A DNA stretch of 64,000 nucleotides from Spirosoma sp. SC4-14. GTDB lineage: Bacteria; Bacteroidota; Bacteroidia; Cytophagales; Spirosomataceae. Position 1 is the stretch's first letter. Each line of letters starts with the position of its first letter. Of this stretch, positions 52,666 to 60,906 are shown piece by piece. The DNA lies in the NCBI RefSeq assembly GCF_037201965.1, contig NZ_CP147518.1, forward strand, positions 7,061,001 to 7,125,000, in the 5' to 3' direction. The notes below the pieces were generated by a model. It searched no databases, was not told where the DNA came from, and saw nothing but the letters and a program-made list of their open reading frames with translations. The position numbers and the translations under genes were made by a program.

Positions 52666-54345
52666 TTATTCGACCGAAAACTTAATAAGCCATTCGGCTA
52701 CGGTAGCCCCGCTCAGATTCAGTACCAGATTAGGAAAAATTCCCAATGCCAGGGTCATCAGCCCCAATGGAATCAGCATGAGTTTTTCGCGGGCTGTCAG
52801 ATCATCCAATATGGTGGCCGGGCCTGAATGGTTCTCGAAAGGACGTATCCAGGTTGGGCCAAAAAACATGCGCTGAAGTGTCCAGAGAAAATAACCGGCC
52901 GCCAGCAGGATACCCGTTGTTGAAACAGCCGTCAGCCAGCCGGGTATCCATTGCGACTGAAAACTACCCATTAGTGTAAACAACTCGCCCACAAAGCCCG
53001 AAAACCCGGGCAGCCCAAGCGACCCAAAAAAGGCTACAGCCGTCAACAGAGTATACTGCGGCATCGGCTGCAAAAGTCCCCGATACGAATCGATCCGACG
53101 GTCGTGGGTGCGATCGTACAGAACCCCAACCAGGAGAAACAACATAGCCGATAAAACGCCGTGGCTAACCATCTGATAAATAGCACCATTAACACCTTCG
53201 GCCGTTAGTGAGGCCACGCCCAGCAGCACAAATCCCATGTGCGATACGGACGAATAAGCGATCAGCTTTTTCACATCGGTCTGAGCCAGCGCATTCAGCC
53301 CACCATACACAATTGATAGCGTGCCCAGCGCGGCCAGGGTTTGTGCATACTCAGCGGCCCCATCAGGAAAAAAATTCCAGACAATCCGCAGGAAACCATA
53401 GCCGCCAATTTTCAGCAACACTCCCGCCAGTACCACCGAAACGGGCGTTGGCGCTTCAACGTGGGCATCGGGCAGCCAGGTATGCAAAGGCACTATTGGC
53501 AATTTAATGGCAAACCCAATGAATACGGCCCAAAACGCCAGCATACGAGCCGGAAGCCCCATAATGATTGGTTCGGCCGATGGATTCAGAAAAGCATCGG
53601 GCAGGTAGTTGCCACCATCGGCCAGGTAGCGCATGTCGAAGGTATGTACAATCTGAGCCGAATTCAATTGACCGTTCTGGAGGTAAGTCTGCACCACCCG
53701 AACCATATCGTCGGTCATATCCGACACATCGGGAACCAGACCCGCCACCACTGCCGTACTGACGGGGTCCATAACGGATAGATATAACCCAATCATTACC
53801 AGCAAAATCAGCAAAGAGCCCAGCAGCGTATACAGAAAAAACTTAATAGATGCATACTCCCGGCGCGGCCCGCCCCACAACCCAATGAGAAAATACATGG
53901 GTAGGAGCATGAACTCGAAAAACAGGAAAAACAGGAAGAAATCGAGCGCTACGAAACACCCCATAATAGTCCCCGTCAGCAGCAGGTAGAGCGAATAATA
54001 GGCTTTCAGCCGGTGGGTCATCGTCCACGATGAGATAACCCCAATGAGCATAACCACCGCCGACAACACAACCAATGGCAGGCTAAACCCATCGACGCCT
54101 ACCAGGTAATCGATCGAAGCAACGCCCAGATTGCCCAGCGACAATGTAATCCAGTCGGCCTGTTCGAGTAGTTGATACCCCGAAATCGTTTTGTCGAACG
54201 ACACATAGGCTGCACCTGCCAGAATCAGCTCAATCAGCGTTATCACTAACGCAAATAGTCGAATTTGAGATTTCAGGCTATCTGGCAGCAGCGCCACTAC
54301 CAGCGAGCCCAGCAACGGAAGAAAAATAAGTAACGAAAGAATCAT
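52666..54345 (-). CDS. nuoM: NADH-quinone oxidoreductase subunit M
   Basis: A proton-pumping antiporter-like subunit of complex I, 559 residues with about 14 helices. Family features are GLWGGPRREYASIKFFLYT, the key helix with HTWLPDAHVEAPTPVS, FGG-type region QTDVKKLIAYSSVSHMG and LPGFSGFVGE. The ATG at 54345 (MILSLLIFLPLLG) is preferred over the GTG at 54360. It follows nuoL, and its stop is only 5 nt from the convergent gldG end. nuoN is not seen after it. Confidence 0.93.
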   Translation of the reverse strand: MILSLLIFLPLLGSLVVALLPDSLKSQIRLFALVITLIELILAGAAYVSFDKTISGYQLLEQADWITLSLGNLGVASIDYLVGVDGFSLPLVVLSAVVMLIGVISSWTMTHRLKAYYSLYLLLTGTIMGCFVALDFFLFFLFFEFMLLPMYFLIGLWGGPRREYASIKFFLYTLLGSLLILLVMIGLYLSVMDPVSTAVVAGLVPDVSDMTDDMVRVVQTYLQNGQLNSAQIVHTFDMRYLADGGNYLPDAFLNPSAEPIIMGLPARMLAFWAVFIGFAIKLPIVPLHTWLPDAHVEAPTPVSVVLAGVLLKIGGYGFLRIVWNFFPDGAAEYAQTLAALGTLSIVYGGLNALAQTDVKKLIAYSSVSHMGFVLLGVASLTAEGVNGAIYQMVSHGVLSAMLFLLVGVLYDRTHDRRIDSYRGLLQPMPQYTLLTAVAFFGSLGLPGFSGFVGELFTLMGSFQSQWIPGWLTAVSTTGILLAAGYFLWTLQRMFFGPTWIRPFENHSGPATILDDLTAREKLMLIPLGLMTLALGIFPNLVLNLSGATVAEWLIKFSVE

Positions 54346-54402
54346 ACCTGACGAGGCCACTGGCCACGATTTATATTTCTGATGACAGGGGGTATACCTG
54401 CC

Positions 54403-56310
54403 TCATAAAAGCCACCAAAGTACCACCAATAAGCCAACAACGGCAGCTGTGATATACGACTGCACACGACCGTTTTGCACCGAACGGCTCAGATTACCTA
54501 CCTGCCCGGTTAACCAGGCCAGGCCATTCACAAGACCATCGACACCAAACCGATCGAAGGCGGATGTTAATTGCGCCAGTACAACCGTCGAAATACCTGC
54601 GCCATTCACAGCGCCATCGACTATGCGCTGATCGGCCCGGTTAAGCAGCGAAGTCAGTTTAAGCGTTGGATTAATGATCAAATGGTGATAAAGTGTATCG
54701 AGGTAGCCGTATTCCTGCGATAGCCGAACATAGCTACTGGTTTGGTTTGGTTCATGCATACGAAATCCATACCAGCCGCCCGCCAGCACCAGCCCAACAG
54801 AAACCGGCGCCAGCCACCAGTGAGCCGGTTCGTCAGTAATGGGAATCAGGCTAAAAAACCAGCCCTCCTGCGCCGAAAATGGATTTAGTGAAAACCAGAA
54901 CCAGAACGACAGGACCGCCAGCACAAGAATAGGACCACGCATAAGCCAGTCCGCTTCATGTACCTGATAGGCCAGTACATTTTCGTTGCGGTAACGACCC
55001 CAAAAAACCAATCGCCATTGCCGGGCCATATACAAAGCCGTCAACACCGACGACAGCAACAGAACTACTGGTATCAGGTACGATAAGCCACCGCCCTGTT
55101 CGGCCGACCAGTTGAAGGCTCCACCAATAATGGTTTCTTTCGATAAAAACCCCGACAGAAATGGAACGCCCGCCAACGCAGCCGCACAAATAGTATATCC
55201 GATGAAGGTAGCAGGCAGCACTTTCCGTAGCCCCCCCATGTGGCGCATATCCTGCGTATCGACGGCATGAATGACGGCTCCGGCACTTAAAAAAAGCCCT
55301 GCCTTAAAGAAAGCGTGTGTAAACAGATGAAACATAGCCCCACCAACATTTCCGGTTCCCATGCCGACAACCATAAGCCCCAGTTGCGATATGGTCGAGA
55401 ATGCCAGTACTTTTTTGATGTCGGTCTGAAAAACGGCAGAATAACCGCCCCAAATAGTTGTAATGGCCCCCGTTAACGCAATGACAACTAAGGCATCAGG
55501 CGATAGCAATGGATGGATTCGAGCCAGCAGGAAAATGCCAGCCGCCACCATGGTAGCGGCATGAAGTAGTGCCGACACGGGGGTAGGCCCTTCCATGGCA
55601 TCGGGCAGCCAGGTTAGCAATGGGAACTGCGCCGATTTGCCTACGCATCCCATAAAGAGGCATAAACCCAGTGTGGTTGGTAAAGCGACCGGAGCACTAC
55701 TCGTGGTCAACTGATCAAATTCGAGAGTATCGAAGTAATAATATGTCAGAAAAATACCGAGCAGAAAGCCAATGTCGCCAACGCGGTTCATAAGGAAGGC
55801 CTTTTGAGCAGCCTTCGAGGCAGCAGGTCGCTCAGCGTAAAAGCCAATCAGCAGAAACGACGCCAGCCCCACCAACTCCCAGAAAGCGTACATCACCAGC
55901 AAATTACCCGCCAGCACAATGCCCAGCATGGCCCCAACGAACAGTTGCAGATACGAAAAATAACGGGATAACTTCGGTTCGTTGTGCAGATAGGAGAGCG
56001 AATAAATCTGCACCAGTAAGGCCACAAAATGAACCAGCACCAGCATAAGCCCGGCCAGCGTGTCAATCCGAAAACTGGCCCCGAATGACACACCCGATAG
56101 GGTTGCCCAGGCAGTCCGCAACGCAACGGGTTGTTCGGGCAGTTGCATAACTAACGCTATCGACAAGGCTAACCCAATGCCCGTTAATGCCACTGCCACT
56201 TTTCCTGCAAACTGCCGGTTTATGCCTGCCACCCCCACAAATCCAACAAACGGCAGAATCAGCAAGGTAGCAATCAGTCCAGAAAACAGTGGGGAAGTTG
56301 TGTCGGGCAT
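54403..56310 (-). CDS. nuoL: NADH-quinone oxidoreductase subunit L
   Basis: The largest antiporter-like membrane subunit of complex I, 635 residues with about 16 helices. Conserved pieces: FWELVGLASFLLIGFY, LLTWLPDAMEGPTPVSALLHAATMV with key Lys/Glu/His positions around it, TDIKKVLAFSTISQLGLM, and the long C-terminal amphipathic region. It is normal length. nuoM follows and nuoK lies 169 nt upstream, with a heptamer hairpin between them. Confidence 0.94.
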   Translation of the reverse strand: MPDTTSPLFSGLIATLLILPFVGFVGVAGINRQFAGKVAVALTGIGLALSIALVMQLPEQPVALRTAWATLSGVSFGASFRIDTLAGLMLVLVHFVALLVQIYSLSYLHNEPKLSRYFSYLQLFVGAMLGIVLAGNLLVMYAFWELVGLASFLLIGFYAERPAASKAAQKAFLMNRVGDIGFLLGIFLTYYYFDTLEFDQLTTSSAPVALPTTLGLCLFMGCVGKSAQFPLLTWLPDAMEGPTPVSALLHAATMVAAGIFLLARIHPLLSPDALVVIALTGAITTIWGGYSAVFQTDIKKVLAFSTISQLGLMVVGMGTGNVGGAMFHLFTHAFFKAGLFLSAGAVIHAVDTQDMRHMGGLRKVLPATFIGYTICAAALAGVPFLSGFLSKETIIGGAFNWSAEQGGGLSYLIPVVLLLSSVLTALYMARQWRLVFWGRYRNENVLAYQVHEADWLMRGPILVLAVLSFWFWFSLNPFSAQEGWFFSLIPITDEPAHWWLAPVSVGLVLAGGWYGFRMHEPNQTSSYVRLSQEYGYLDTLYHHLIINPTLKLTSLLNRADQRIVDGAVNGAGISTVVLAQLTSAFDRFGVDGLVNGLAWLTGQVGNLSRSVQNGRVQSYITAAVVGLLVVLWWLL

Positions 56311-56411
56311 TTAGAAACGGTCTGAATTGGCCGCAAATATCCCGATTCTAAAGAAGGTAAACAAACTGTAGCTAAGCTGTTTTCAACTAAGTCGTTTGTA
56401 GCATTCAGATA

Positions 56412-56472
56412 CGAGTTAGTGGATACTGGAGGTTAGCGTTATTCATTGCCTAATTTCCAGTATCCAGACTCG
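56412..56472. repeat. Imperfect inverted repeat between nuoK and nuoL
   Basis: A GGATACTGGA core (56421-56430) pairs with 56456-56465. Flanking CGAGT/ACTCG (56412-56416, 56468-56472) and inner TTAG/CTAA pairs extend it to arms of about 24 nt with a 13-nt loop, interrupted by a small bulge. The sequence breaks into heptamers (GTTAGTG, GATACTG). It lies 8 nt after the nuoK stop. Confidence 0.6.
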
Positions 56473-56479
56473 CTCTATC

Positions 56480-56791
56480 TTAATGTTTCATTTCATTCAA
56501 CTCATCGAGTTGTACGGTACGAAAATGGCGATATACCTGCAACACGATAGCCAATGCCACCGCCGACTCGGCAGCCGCCACCACCATCACAAACAGGCTC
56601 ATTACCTGCCCCTGCAATCGGTCGGGGTCATACTGACTAAACGCCACCAGATTGATATTGACAGCATTGAACATCAGTTCGATACCCATAAGTACCACAA
56701 TGGCATGTCGCTTAAGCAACACCACTGCCAGACCAATGGCAAACAAGGCCGCACCAACAATCAGAAATAGGTGGCTATTAACAGGTTCCAA
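56480..56791 (-). CDS. nuoK: NADH-quinone oxidoreductase subunit K
   Basis: A 103-residue three-helix complex I subunit with the two conserved membrane Glu residues (MGIELMFNAVN and AAAESAVALAIVL). A small quinone-arm subunit of normal length. It starts with TTG at 56791. It is the first nuo gene here; nuoJ and earlier subunits are absent, and a TIM-barrel isomerase gene lies upstream instead. Confidence 0.94.
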   Translation of the reverse strand: MEPVNSHLFLIVGAALFAIGLAVVLLKRHAIVVLMGIELMFNAVNINLVAFSQYDPDRLQGQVMSLFVMVVAAAESAVALAIVLQVYRHFRTVQLDELNEMKH

Positions 56792-56810
56792 CTAGTTTTC
56801 GGGTTAGAGT

Positions 56811-56887
56811 TTTCCGTTTTCAACGGTCCGCCGTTGCGGTGCTTCGTCAAAGCAAGGCCCCAGCAAATGGAGTACTGAAAACGGAAA
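56811..56887. repeat. Branched inverted repeat upstream of nuoK
   Basis: An outer 12-bp perfect stem (TTTCCGTTTTCA at 56811-56822, complement at 56876-56887) encloses two small hairpins, CAACGG/CCGTTG (56821-56826, 56831-56836, sharing two bases with the outer arm) and TGCTT/AAGCA (56840-56844, 56850-56854). It could fold into a branched RNA structure in the gap before nuoK. Confidence 0.45.
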
Positions 56888-56895
56888 TCTTTTTT

Positions 56896-57768
56896 CTATA
56901 CATCGCACAGCAGAACGGCTTCTTTGAGGCTCGTTAGCGGATCGCGTTTGGGAATAAATTCCTGCGCTACGTATCCTTTGAAGCCCGTATCGACAATAGC
57001 TTTCATAATAGCCGGGTAATTTAGCTCCTGAGTTTCGTCGATCTCATTACGGCCAGGATTACCGCCCGTGTGGTAATGACCAATGTATTTACTGTTTTCC
57101 CGGATGGTGCGAATAATGTCGCCTTCCATGATCTGCATATGATAGATATCGTAGAGCAGTTTGAAATTGTCTGAACCTACGCGTTTGCAGAGTTCTACAC
57201 CCCAGGCTGTATGGTCGCACATATAGTCTTTATGATCGACTTTGCTATTGAGCAACTCCATGATCATGGTAATGCCGTGTTTTTCGGCACTGGGCATCAA
57301 TCGTTTCAGGCCAACGGCACAGTTTTCTAACCCCTCCTCATTGCTCATGCCACGGCGGTTGCCCGAAAAACAAATCACGGTGTTGAGGCCAGCCGCTTTC
57401 AGTTTCGGGAAAATAGCTTCGTAGCTGGCAACCAGTTCATCATGAAATTTCGGGTTGTTAAAGCCATCGGGAATCCCTTTTCCGGCTCCCTGCGGCAGAG
57501 CTGATGTCAGGCCGTATTTTTTCAACACGGGCCACTCATCGGGGTTGGTCAGATCAATTGACGCGATACCCATTTCTTTAGCGGCCTTGCAGAGATCGTC
57601 GAGCGGAATTTTGCTGTAACACCACCGGCATACCGAGTGATTAATACGCCCCTTCAGTTGAGGAGCGGCAACATTGGTCTGAGTCATAGAACCAGCTAAC
57701 GAATCAGTTAACGACAGCGCCAATGCACTGCCAGTTAAGGTTTTTAGGGCTTTCCGGCGGGAAGACAT
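56896..57768 (-). CDS. Exported TIM-barrel sugar isomerase/epimerase (hydroxypyruvate isomerase-like)
   Basis: A 290-residue protein with a Tat-like or Sec leader (SRRKALKTLTGSALALSL) and an AP-endonuclease-2/xylose isomerase-like TIM barrel. Features: VCRWCYSKIPLDDLCKAAKEMG, ICFSGNRRGMSNEEG, MIMELLNSKVDHKDY with Glu/His metal ligands, and YIGHYHTGGNPGRNEID. It fits the Hyi/IolE-like group. It lies downstream of the DUF1080 gene in the same orientation, and the two are probably part of one glycoside-handling unit. Substrate unknown. Confidence 0.8.
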   Translation of the reverse strand: MSSRRKALKTLTGSALALSLTDSLAGSMTQTNVAAPQLKGRINHSVCRWCYSKIPLDDLCKAAKEMGIASIDLTNPDEWPVLKKYGLTSALPQGAGKGIPDGFNNPKFHDELVASYEAIFPKLKAAGLNTVICFSGNRRGMSNEEGLENCAVGLKRLMPSAEKHGITMIMELLNSKVDHKDYMCDHTAWGVELCKRVGSDNFKLLYDIYHMQIMEGDIIRTIRENSKYIGHYHTGGNPGRNEIDETQELNYPAIMKAIVDTGFKGYVAQEFIPKRDPLTSLKEAVLLCDV

Positions 57769-57778
57769 AGTCAGTTTT

Positions 57779-57878
57779 CGGTTTAGGGTTATATCGGTTT
57801 ACGGTTTATGGTTTACGGTTGCTTCGCCGGATAGAGCTATACTGCTGCGGAGCTACCGTAAACCGAATACCATAAACC
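57779..57878. repeat. Heptamer tandem with inverted partner after the DUF1080 gene
   Basis: Four 7-nt units lie at 57795-57822 (CGGTTTA twice, TGGTTTA, CGGTTGC). The complementary arm spans 57855-57878 and pairs as about 18 bp with a 6-nt bulge (GGTTTATGGT at 57803-57812 with 57869-57878). It lies between co-oriented genes, 4 nt from the DUF1080 stop. Confidence 0.6.
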
Positions 57879-57881
57879 TTC

Positions 57882-58592
57882 TTACAATTCGCGGATTCGG
57901 ATGTTGCGAAACCACACTTTATTGCCATGATCCTGTAACGCAATATGGCCGGTAGTATATTTACCAAAGCCTTCCCAGCCCTTAAACTTGCTCTCGGATA
58001 CCATTTTGTCCCATTCGGGGCCACTGGTTGGATATTCGGCGGTTTTTTTACCATTCAGGTACTGTTCTGCCTTACCGTTGCGAATAATTAAACGAGCTTT
58101 ATTCCATTCGCCAGCGGGTTTGGCCGCGTTTGGTGTAACGGGCTTTTGCAAATCGTAAAGCGCACCTGCCGTACGGTTCCCATCGCGTCCCTGTTTAGCA
58201 TCGGGGTGGCGTTCGTTGTCGAGCACCTGCATTTCGGGGCCTGTCTGATAGGTCGCTTTAAATTGTGGATCTTCGTGAACGTGGTAAATGATACCACTGT
58301 TGCCCCCTTCGGCAATTTTCCATTCCAGTTCCAGTTCAAAGTCGCCGTATTCTTTATCCGTGACGAGGTCGCCAGCGCCACCCTGCTTCAGATGAATAGC
58401 TCCATCGTCAACGGTCCACTTATCCGAAACCGGCTCGCCAGATTTCAGGTAAATATGCCAGCCTTTCAGGTCTTTGCCATCGAAAAGGCTTTCCCATTTT
58501 CCTTTTTTAGGTTTAGGAAGATGTTCGGCCTGTCCGTTGAGAGTTAGCGCAAGGGCCAGTAAACCGGCTACAGATAAGCGCAGATAGTTCAT
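57882..58592 (-). CDS. Exported DUF1080 protein (3-keto-disaccharide hydrolase family)
   Basis: The start is the ATG at 58592 (MNYLRLSVAGLLALALTL), a signal peptide. The remainder is a single DUF1080 concanavalin-like jelly roll: WESLFDGKDLKGWHIYL, FELELEWKIAEGGNSGIIYHV, TGPEMQVLDNERHPDAKQG, NKVWFRNIRIRE at the end. Family members hydrolyse 3-keto-glucosides or bind sugars outside the cytoplasm. It is upstream of the TIM-barrel isomerase. Normal length (236 aa). Confidence 0.88.
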   Translation of the reverse strand: MNYLRLSVAGLLALALTLNGQAEHLPKPKKGKWESLFDGKDLKGWHIYLKSGEPVSDKWTVDDGAIHLKQGGAGDLVTDKEYGDFELELEWKIAEGGNSGIIYHVHEDPQFKATYQTGPEMQVLDNERHPDAKQGRDGNRTAGALYDLQKPVTPNAAKPAGEWNKARLIIRNGKAEQYLNGKKTAEYPTSGPEWDKMVSESKFKGWEGFGKYTTGHIALQDHGNKVWFRNIRIREL

Positions 58593-58716
58593 GATAAACA
58601 AGTTGTTAGAATTTTAAAAACACACTACTAACGAGAAAAAAGCAAGTTATTAGCTCAGTACCAGCCAGTGGCTGTTGGCTCTAAGACGCTAGATCATTAT
58701 TTATGCTACAGCAGCA

Positions 58717-58758
58717 TCTACTATCTTTTGTCCAACGTCTACTGTCTCAAGTCTTTGG
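58717..58758. repeat. Six tandem heptamers between the GalU and DUF1080 genes
   Basis: Six consecutive 7-nt units all start TC (TCTACTA, TCTTTTG, then four more) at 58717-58758. The upstream AGACGCTAGA (58684-58693) pairs imperfectly with units at 58738-58747. It lies in the 224-nt gap between two co-oriented genes and shows the tandem component of the family with only weak palindromy. Confidence 0.55.
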
Positions 58759-58816
58759 CTCCATATTGAGATTTGTAGTCTGCAATACACAAAGGCATAC
58801 TAAGCCCAAAAATACC

Positions 58817-59683
58817 TCAACCGTTGCGAACAATCTCTTCCAGAAAAGCCCGAAACTTATCAGCAAACTCCGGACGCTTCAGCGCAAACTCGACCGTCGT
58901 TTTCAGAAAATCGAGTTTATTGCCAATGTCATGACGTTTGCCTTCGATCCGGTGTGCATACAGGTTTTCGCGCTTGAGCAGGAGCAGCAAGGCATCGGTA
59001 AGCTGAATTTCGTTGTTTTTACCCACCGGTGTTTGATCGAGCATCGTAAAAATTTCGGGCGTCAGCACATAGCGTCCGGCAATGGCCAGATTCGACGGTG
59101 CTTCGCTGATAGCCGGTTTTTCTACTAATGTATCGAGTTCAAGAATCCGGTCGCTCAGCGAGTTCCCCCCCACAATTCCGTACCGATTAACTTTGTCGTG
59201 CGGCACTTCTTCAACTGCAATCACCGAACAGCCATATTGCTCATAGGTGTCGACCAATTGCTGCGTAACTGGAATTACCGAATCCATAATGGTATCGCCC
59301 AGCAATACCGCAAAAGCCTCATTACCAACGTGCTGCCTGGCATACCGGATAGCATCGCCCAGTCCGTTCAGTTCGCGCTGGCGAACGTAGTGCAAATTGG
59401 CCATATCCGACAGTCGACGCATTTCATCCAGCAACAACTGATCTTCCTTTTCTTCGAGTCGATTTTCGAGTTCGAAGTTCCGGTCGAAGTGATCTTCGAT
59501 GGCTCGTTTGCCTTTGCCTGTAATAATCAGAATGTCTTCAATACCTGAATCAACCGCTTCCTGAACGACATATTGAATCGTAGGCCGGTCAATGATAGGC
59601 AGCATTTCTTTAGGTTGAGCCTTGGTGGCAGGCAGAAACCGGGTTCCTAGTCCGGCAGCGGGAATAACGGCTTTTTTGATCAT
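58817..59683 (-). CDS. galU: UTP-glucose-1-phosphate uridylyltransferase
   Basis: The start is the ATG at 59683 (MIKKAVIPAAGLGTRFLP). It has the nucleotidyltransferase signatures AAGLGTRFLPATKAQPKEML, FAVLLGDTIMD and AIAGRYVLTPEIFTMLD, characteristic of bacterial GalU (UDP-glucose synthesis from UTP and Glc-1-P). The length (288 aa) is normal. It lies 64 nt downstream of a glucuronokinase gene with a heptamer hairpin in between. Acceptance of GlcA-1-P as a second substrate is a possibility from that neighbour, not shown by sequence. Confidence 0.9.
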   Translation of the reverse strand: MIKKAVIPAAGLGTRFLPATKAQPKEMLPIIDRPTIQYVVQEAVDSGIEDILIITGKGKRAIEDHFDRNFELENRLEEKEDQLLLDEMRRLSDMANLHYVRQRELNGLGDAIRYARQHVGNEAFAVLLGDTIMDSVIPVTQQLVDTYEQYGCSVIAVEEVPHDKVNRYGIVGGNSLSDRILELDTLVEKPAISEAPSNLAIAGRYVLTPEIFTMLDQTPVGKNNEIQLTDALLLLLKRENLYAHRIEGKRHDIGNKLDFLKTTVEFALKRPEFADKFRAFLEEIVRNG

Positions 59684-59688
59684 TTTTT

Positions 59689-59751
59689 GCAAGGGGCAAG
59701 GGGCGAAGGGCTTAGGGCAGGAGATACCCCATGCCCTAAGCCCTTCGCTAT
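59689..59751. repeat. Heptamer hairpin between galU and glucuronokinase
   Basis: A perfect 17-bp inverted repeat (GCGAAGGGCTTAGGGCA at 59703-59719, complement at 59732-59748) with a 12-nt loop. The left side breaks into 7-nt units (GCAAGGG twice, then GCGAAGG, GCTTAGG). The right arm reaches the glucuronokinase stop codon at 59748-59750. Confidence 0.7.
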
Positions 59752-60743
59752 ACAACATATGGCTTTATAACGCGGGCATTAATTTTTCTGAGTTCAACAA
59801 AGAGCCGGTTCAGCATGGCATCGTCGCGATATAACCCGATGATTGACCCACCCGAACCCGTAAACGACGCCGATGCACCACAGACCCGTGCCGTTTCGAT
59901 CAGACTACGGTTCCGGTCGCTGATGCTATAGATTTGTGCCCGCAGATCGAAATTTCGGTTAACAAGTTCGTTCAGGAGTTTGGTATCCTGCCTTTGCAAG
60001 GCATCGCGGCCTTCGCGGGCTACATTGGCAATAGCAGCCATTGTGTCGACAACGAGAGGTTCGCCTTTCAGCCAGCGCGACCGTATATCGTTATGCACCC
60101 GCCCCGACTGCTTTCCCAGATCGGTGTTGTAGGCAATATACAGTTTCGGAAGTAGCTGAGAATCTATTGGCTCATACTGCCCATATCCCTGCCGGGCCAT
60201 GGTTTCCCGATCGAAGTCCATATATACGCAACCTTCGTAGCACTGAATAACACGGTCCTGCAAACCAGCCGTAATACCTAGCTCATCGGTTTCGGTAGCA
60301 AGCACCAGATTGGGCAAAATTGGCTGCGGAATCTCCACACTATAGAATTGCATCAGTGCCCGAAACGTAGCAACAATGATAGCACTAGACCCCGACAGCC
60401 CCACCTGACGCGGAATGGATGTGCTATACCGGATCGAAAAATTCTGATTAGGTAACCGGATCTGCTCCTGTTCACAATATTCAGCGAATTTCTTGATGGC
60501 TGCTTTCAGGAGCGGCACACCGCCATGATAGCCAAGCGTACTAACGGCATCGCGCAAATGATGCAGGCTTCGGAATATATTCGTATCCTGCGGTTGCGCT
60601 TCAATAGTCAATTCCGGCGATTGATAAAGCGTAACGGACGCTCCGAAGTTGCGAACAGAAATGGCAATGGTTTTACCATAAAAGCCATCAGACGGGTTGC
60701 CAAACAGGCCCGCCCGGGCATAGGCACGGGTTTCGATAAGCAA
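59748..60743 (-). CDS. Glucuronokinase-like GHMP kinase (plant-type)
   Basis: A 331-residue GHMP kinase. The N-terminal LGNPSDG-like segment (ARAGLFGNPSDGFYGKTI) resembles plant glucuronokinase rather than galactokinase or mevalonate kinase, and the phosphate-binding loop is VGLSGSSAIIVAT. Later pieces also match that family from recall: ETDELGITAGLQDRVIQ, FTGSGGSIIGL, and FDLR after a linker. Plant glucuronokinase makes GlcA-1-phosphate in the myo-inositol oxygenation route. The start is TTG at 60743; no ATG exists in frame upstream before a stop. It is followed by galU. Confidence 0.78.
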   Translation of the reverse strand: MLIETRAYARAGLFGNPSDGFYGKTIAISVRNFGASVTLYQSPELTIEAQPQDTNIFRSLHHLRDAVSTLGYHGGVPLLKAAIKKFAEYCEQEQIRLPNQNFSIRYSTSIPRQVGLSGSSAIIVATFRALMQFYSVEIPQPILPNLVLATETDELGITAGLQDRVIQCYEGCVYMDFDRETMARQGYGQYEPIDSQLLPKLYIAYNTDLGKQSGRVHNDIRSRWLKGEPLVVDTMAAIANVAREGRDALQRQDTKLLNELVNRNFDLRAQIYSISDRNRSLIETARVCGASASFTGSGGSIIGLYRDDAMLNRLFVELRKINARVIKPYVV

Positions 60744-60844
60744 AACGTTAACTACGGACTTCTTGTCCGGTGGCTGAGTTGATTGAAAAGCAAGTTTACG
60801 AAAGAATTCCGTTCATAACCGCTATATAACCGTTTCGGCCAGTA

Positions 60845-60878
60845 ATAAAAAGAGCGATCGGTTATTTACCAATCGCTC
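60845..60878 (-). terminator. Rho-independent terminator for the acidic protein gene
   Basis: GAGCGAT (60852-60858) and ATCGCTC (60872-60878) form a stem, extended on both sides of one mismatch. On the minus strand it is followed by TTTTTATT. It lies about 30 nt past the stop of the acidic gene. Confidence 0.8.
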
Positions 60879-60906
60879 CCTTATCTGAATATGAACCAAC
60901 TAGAAG

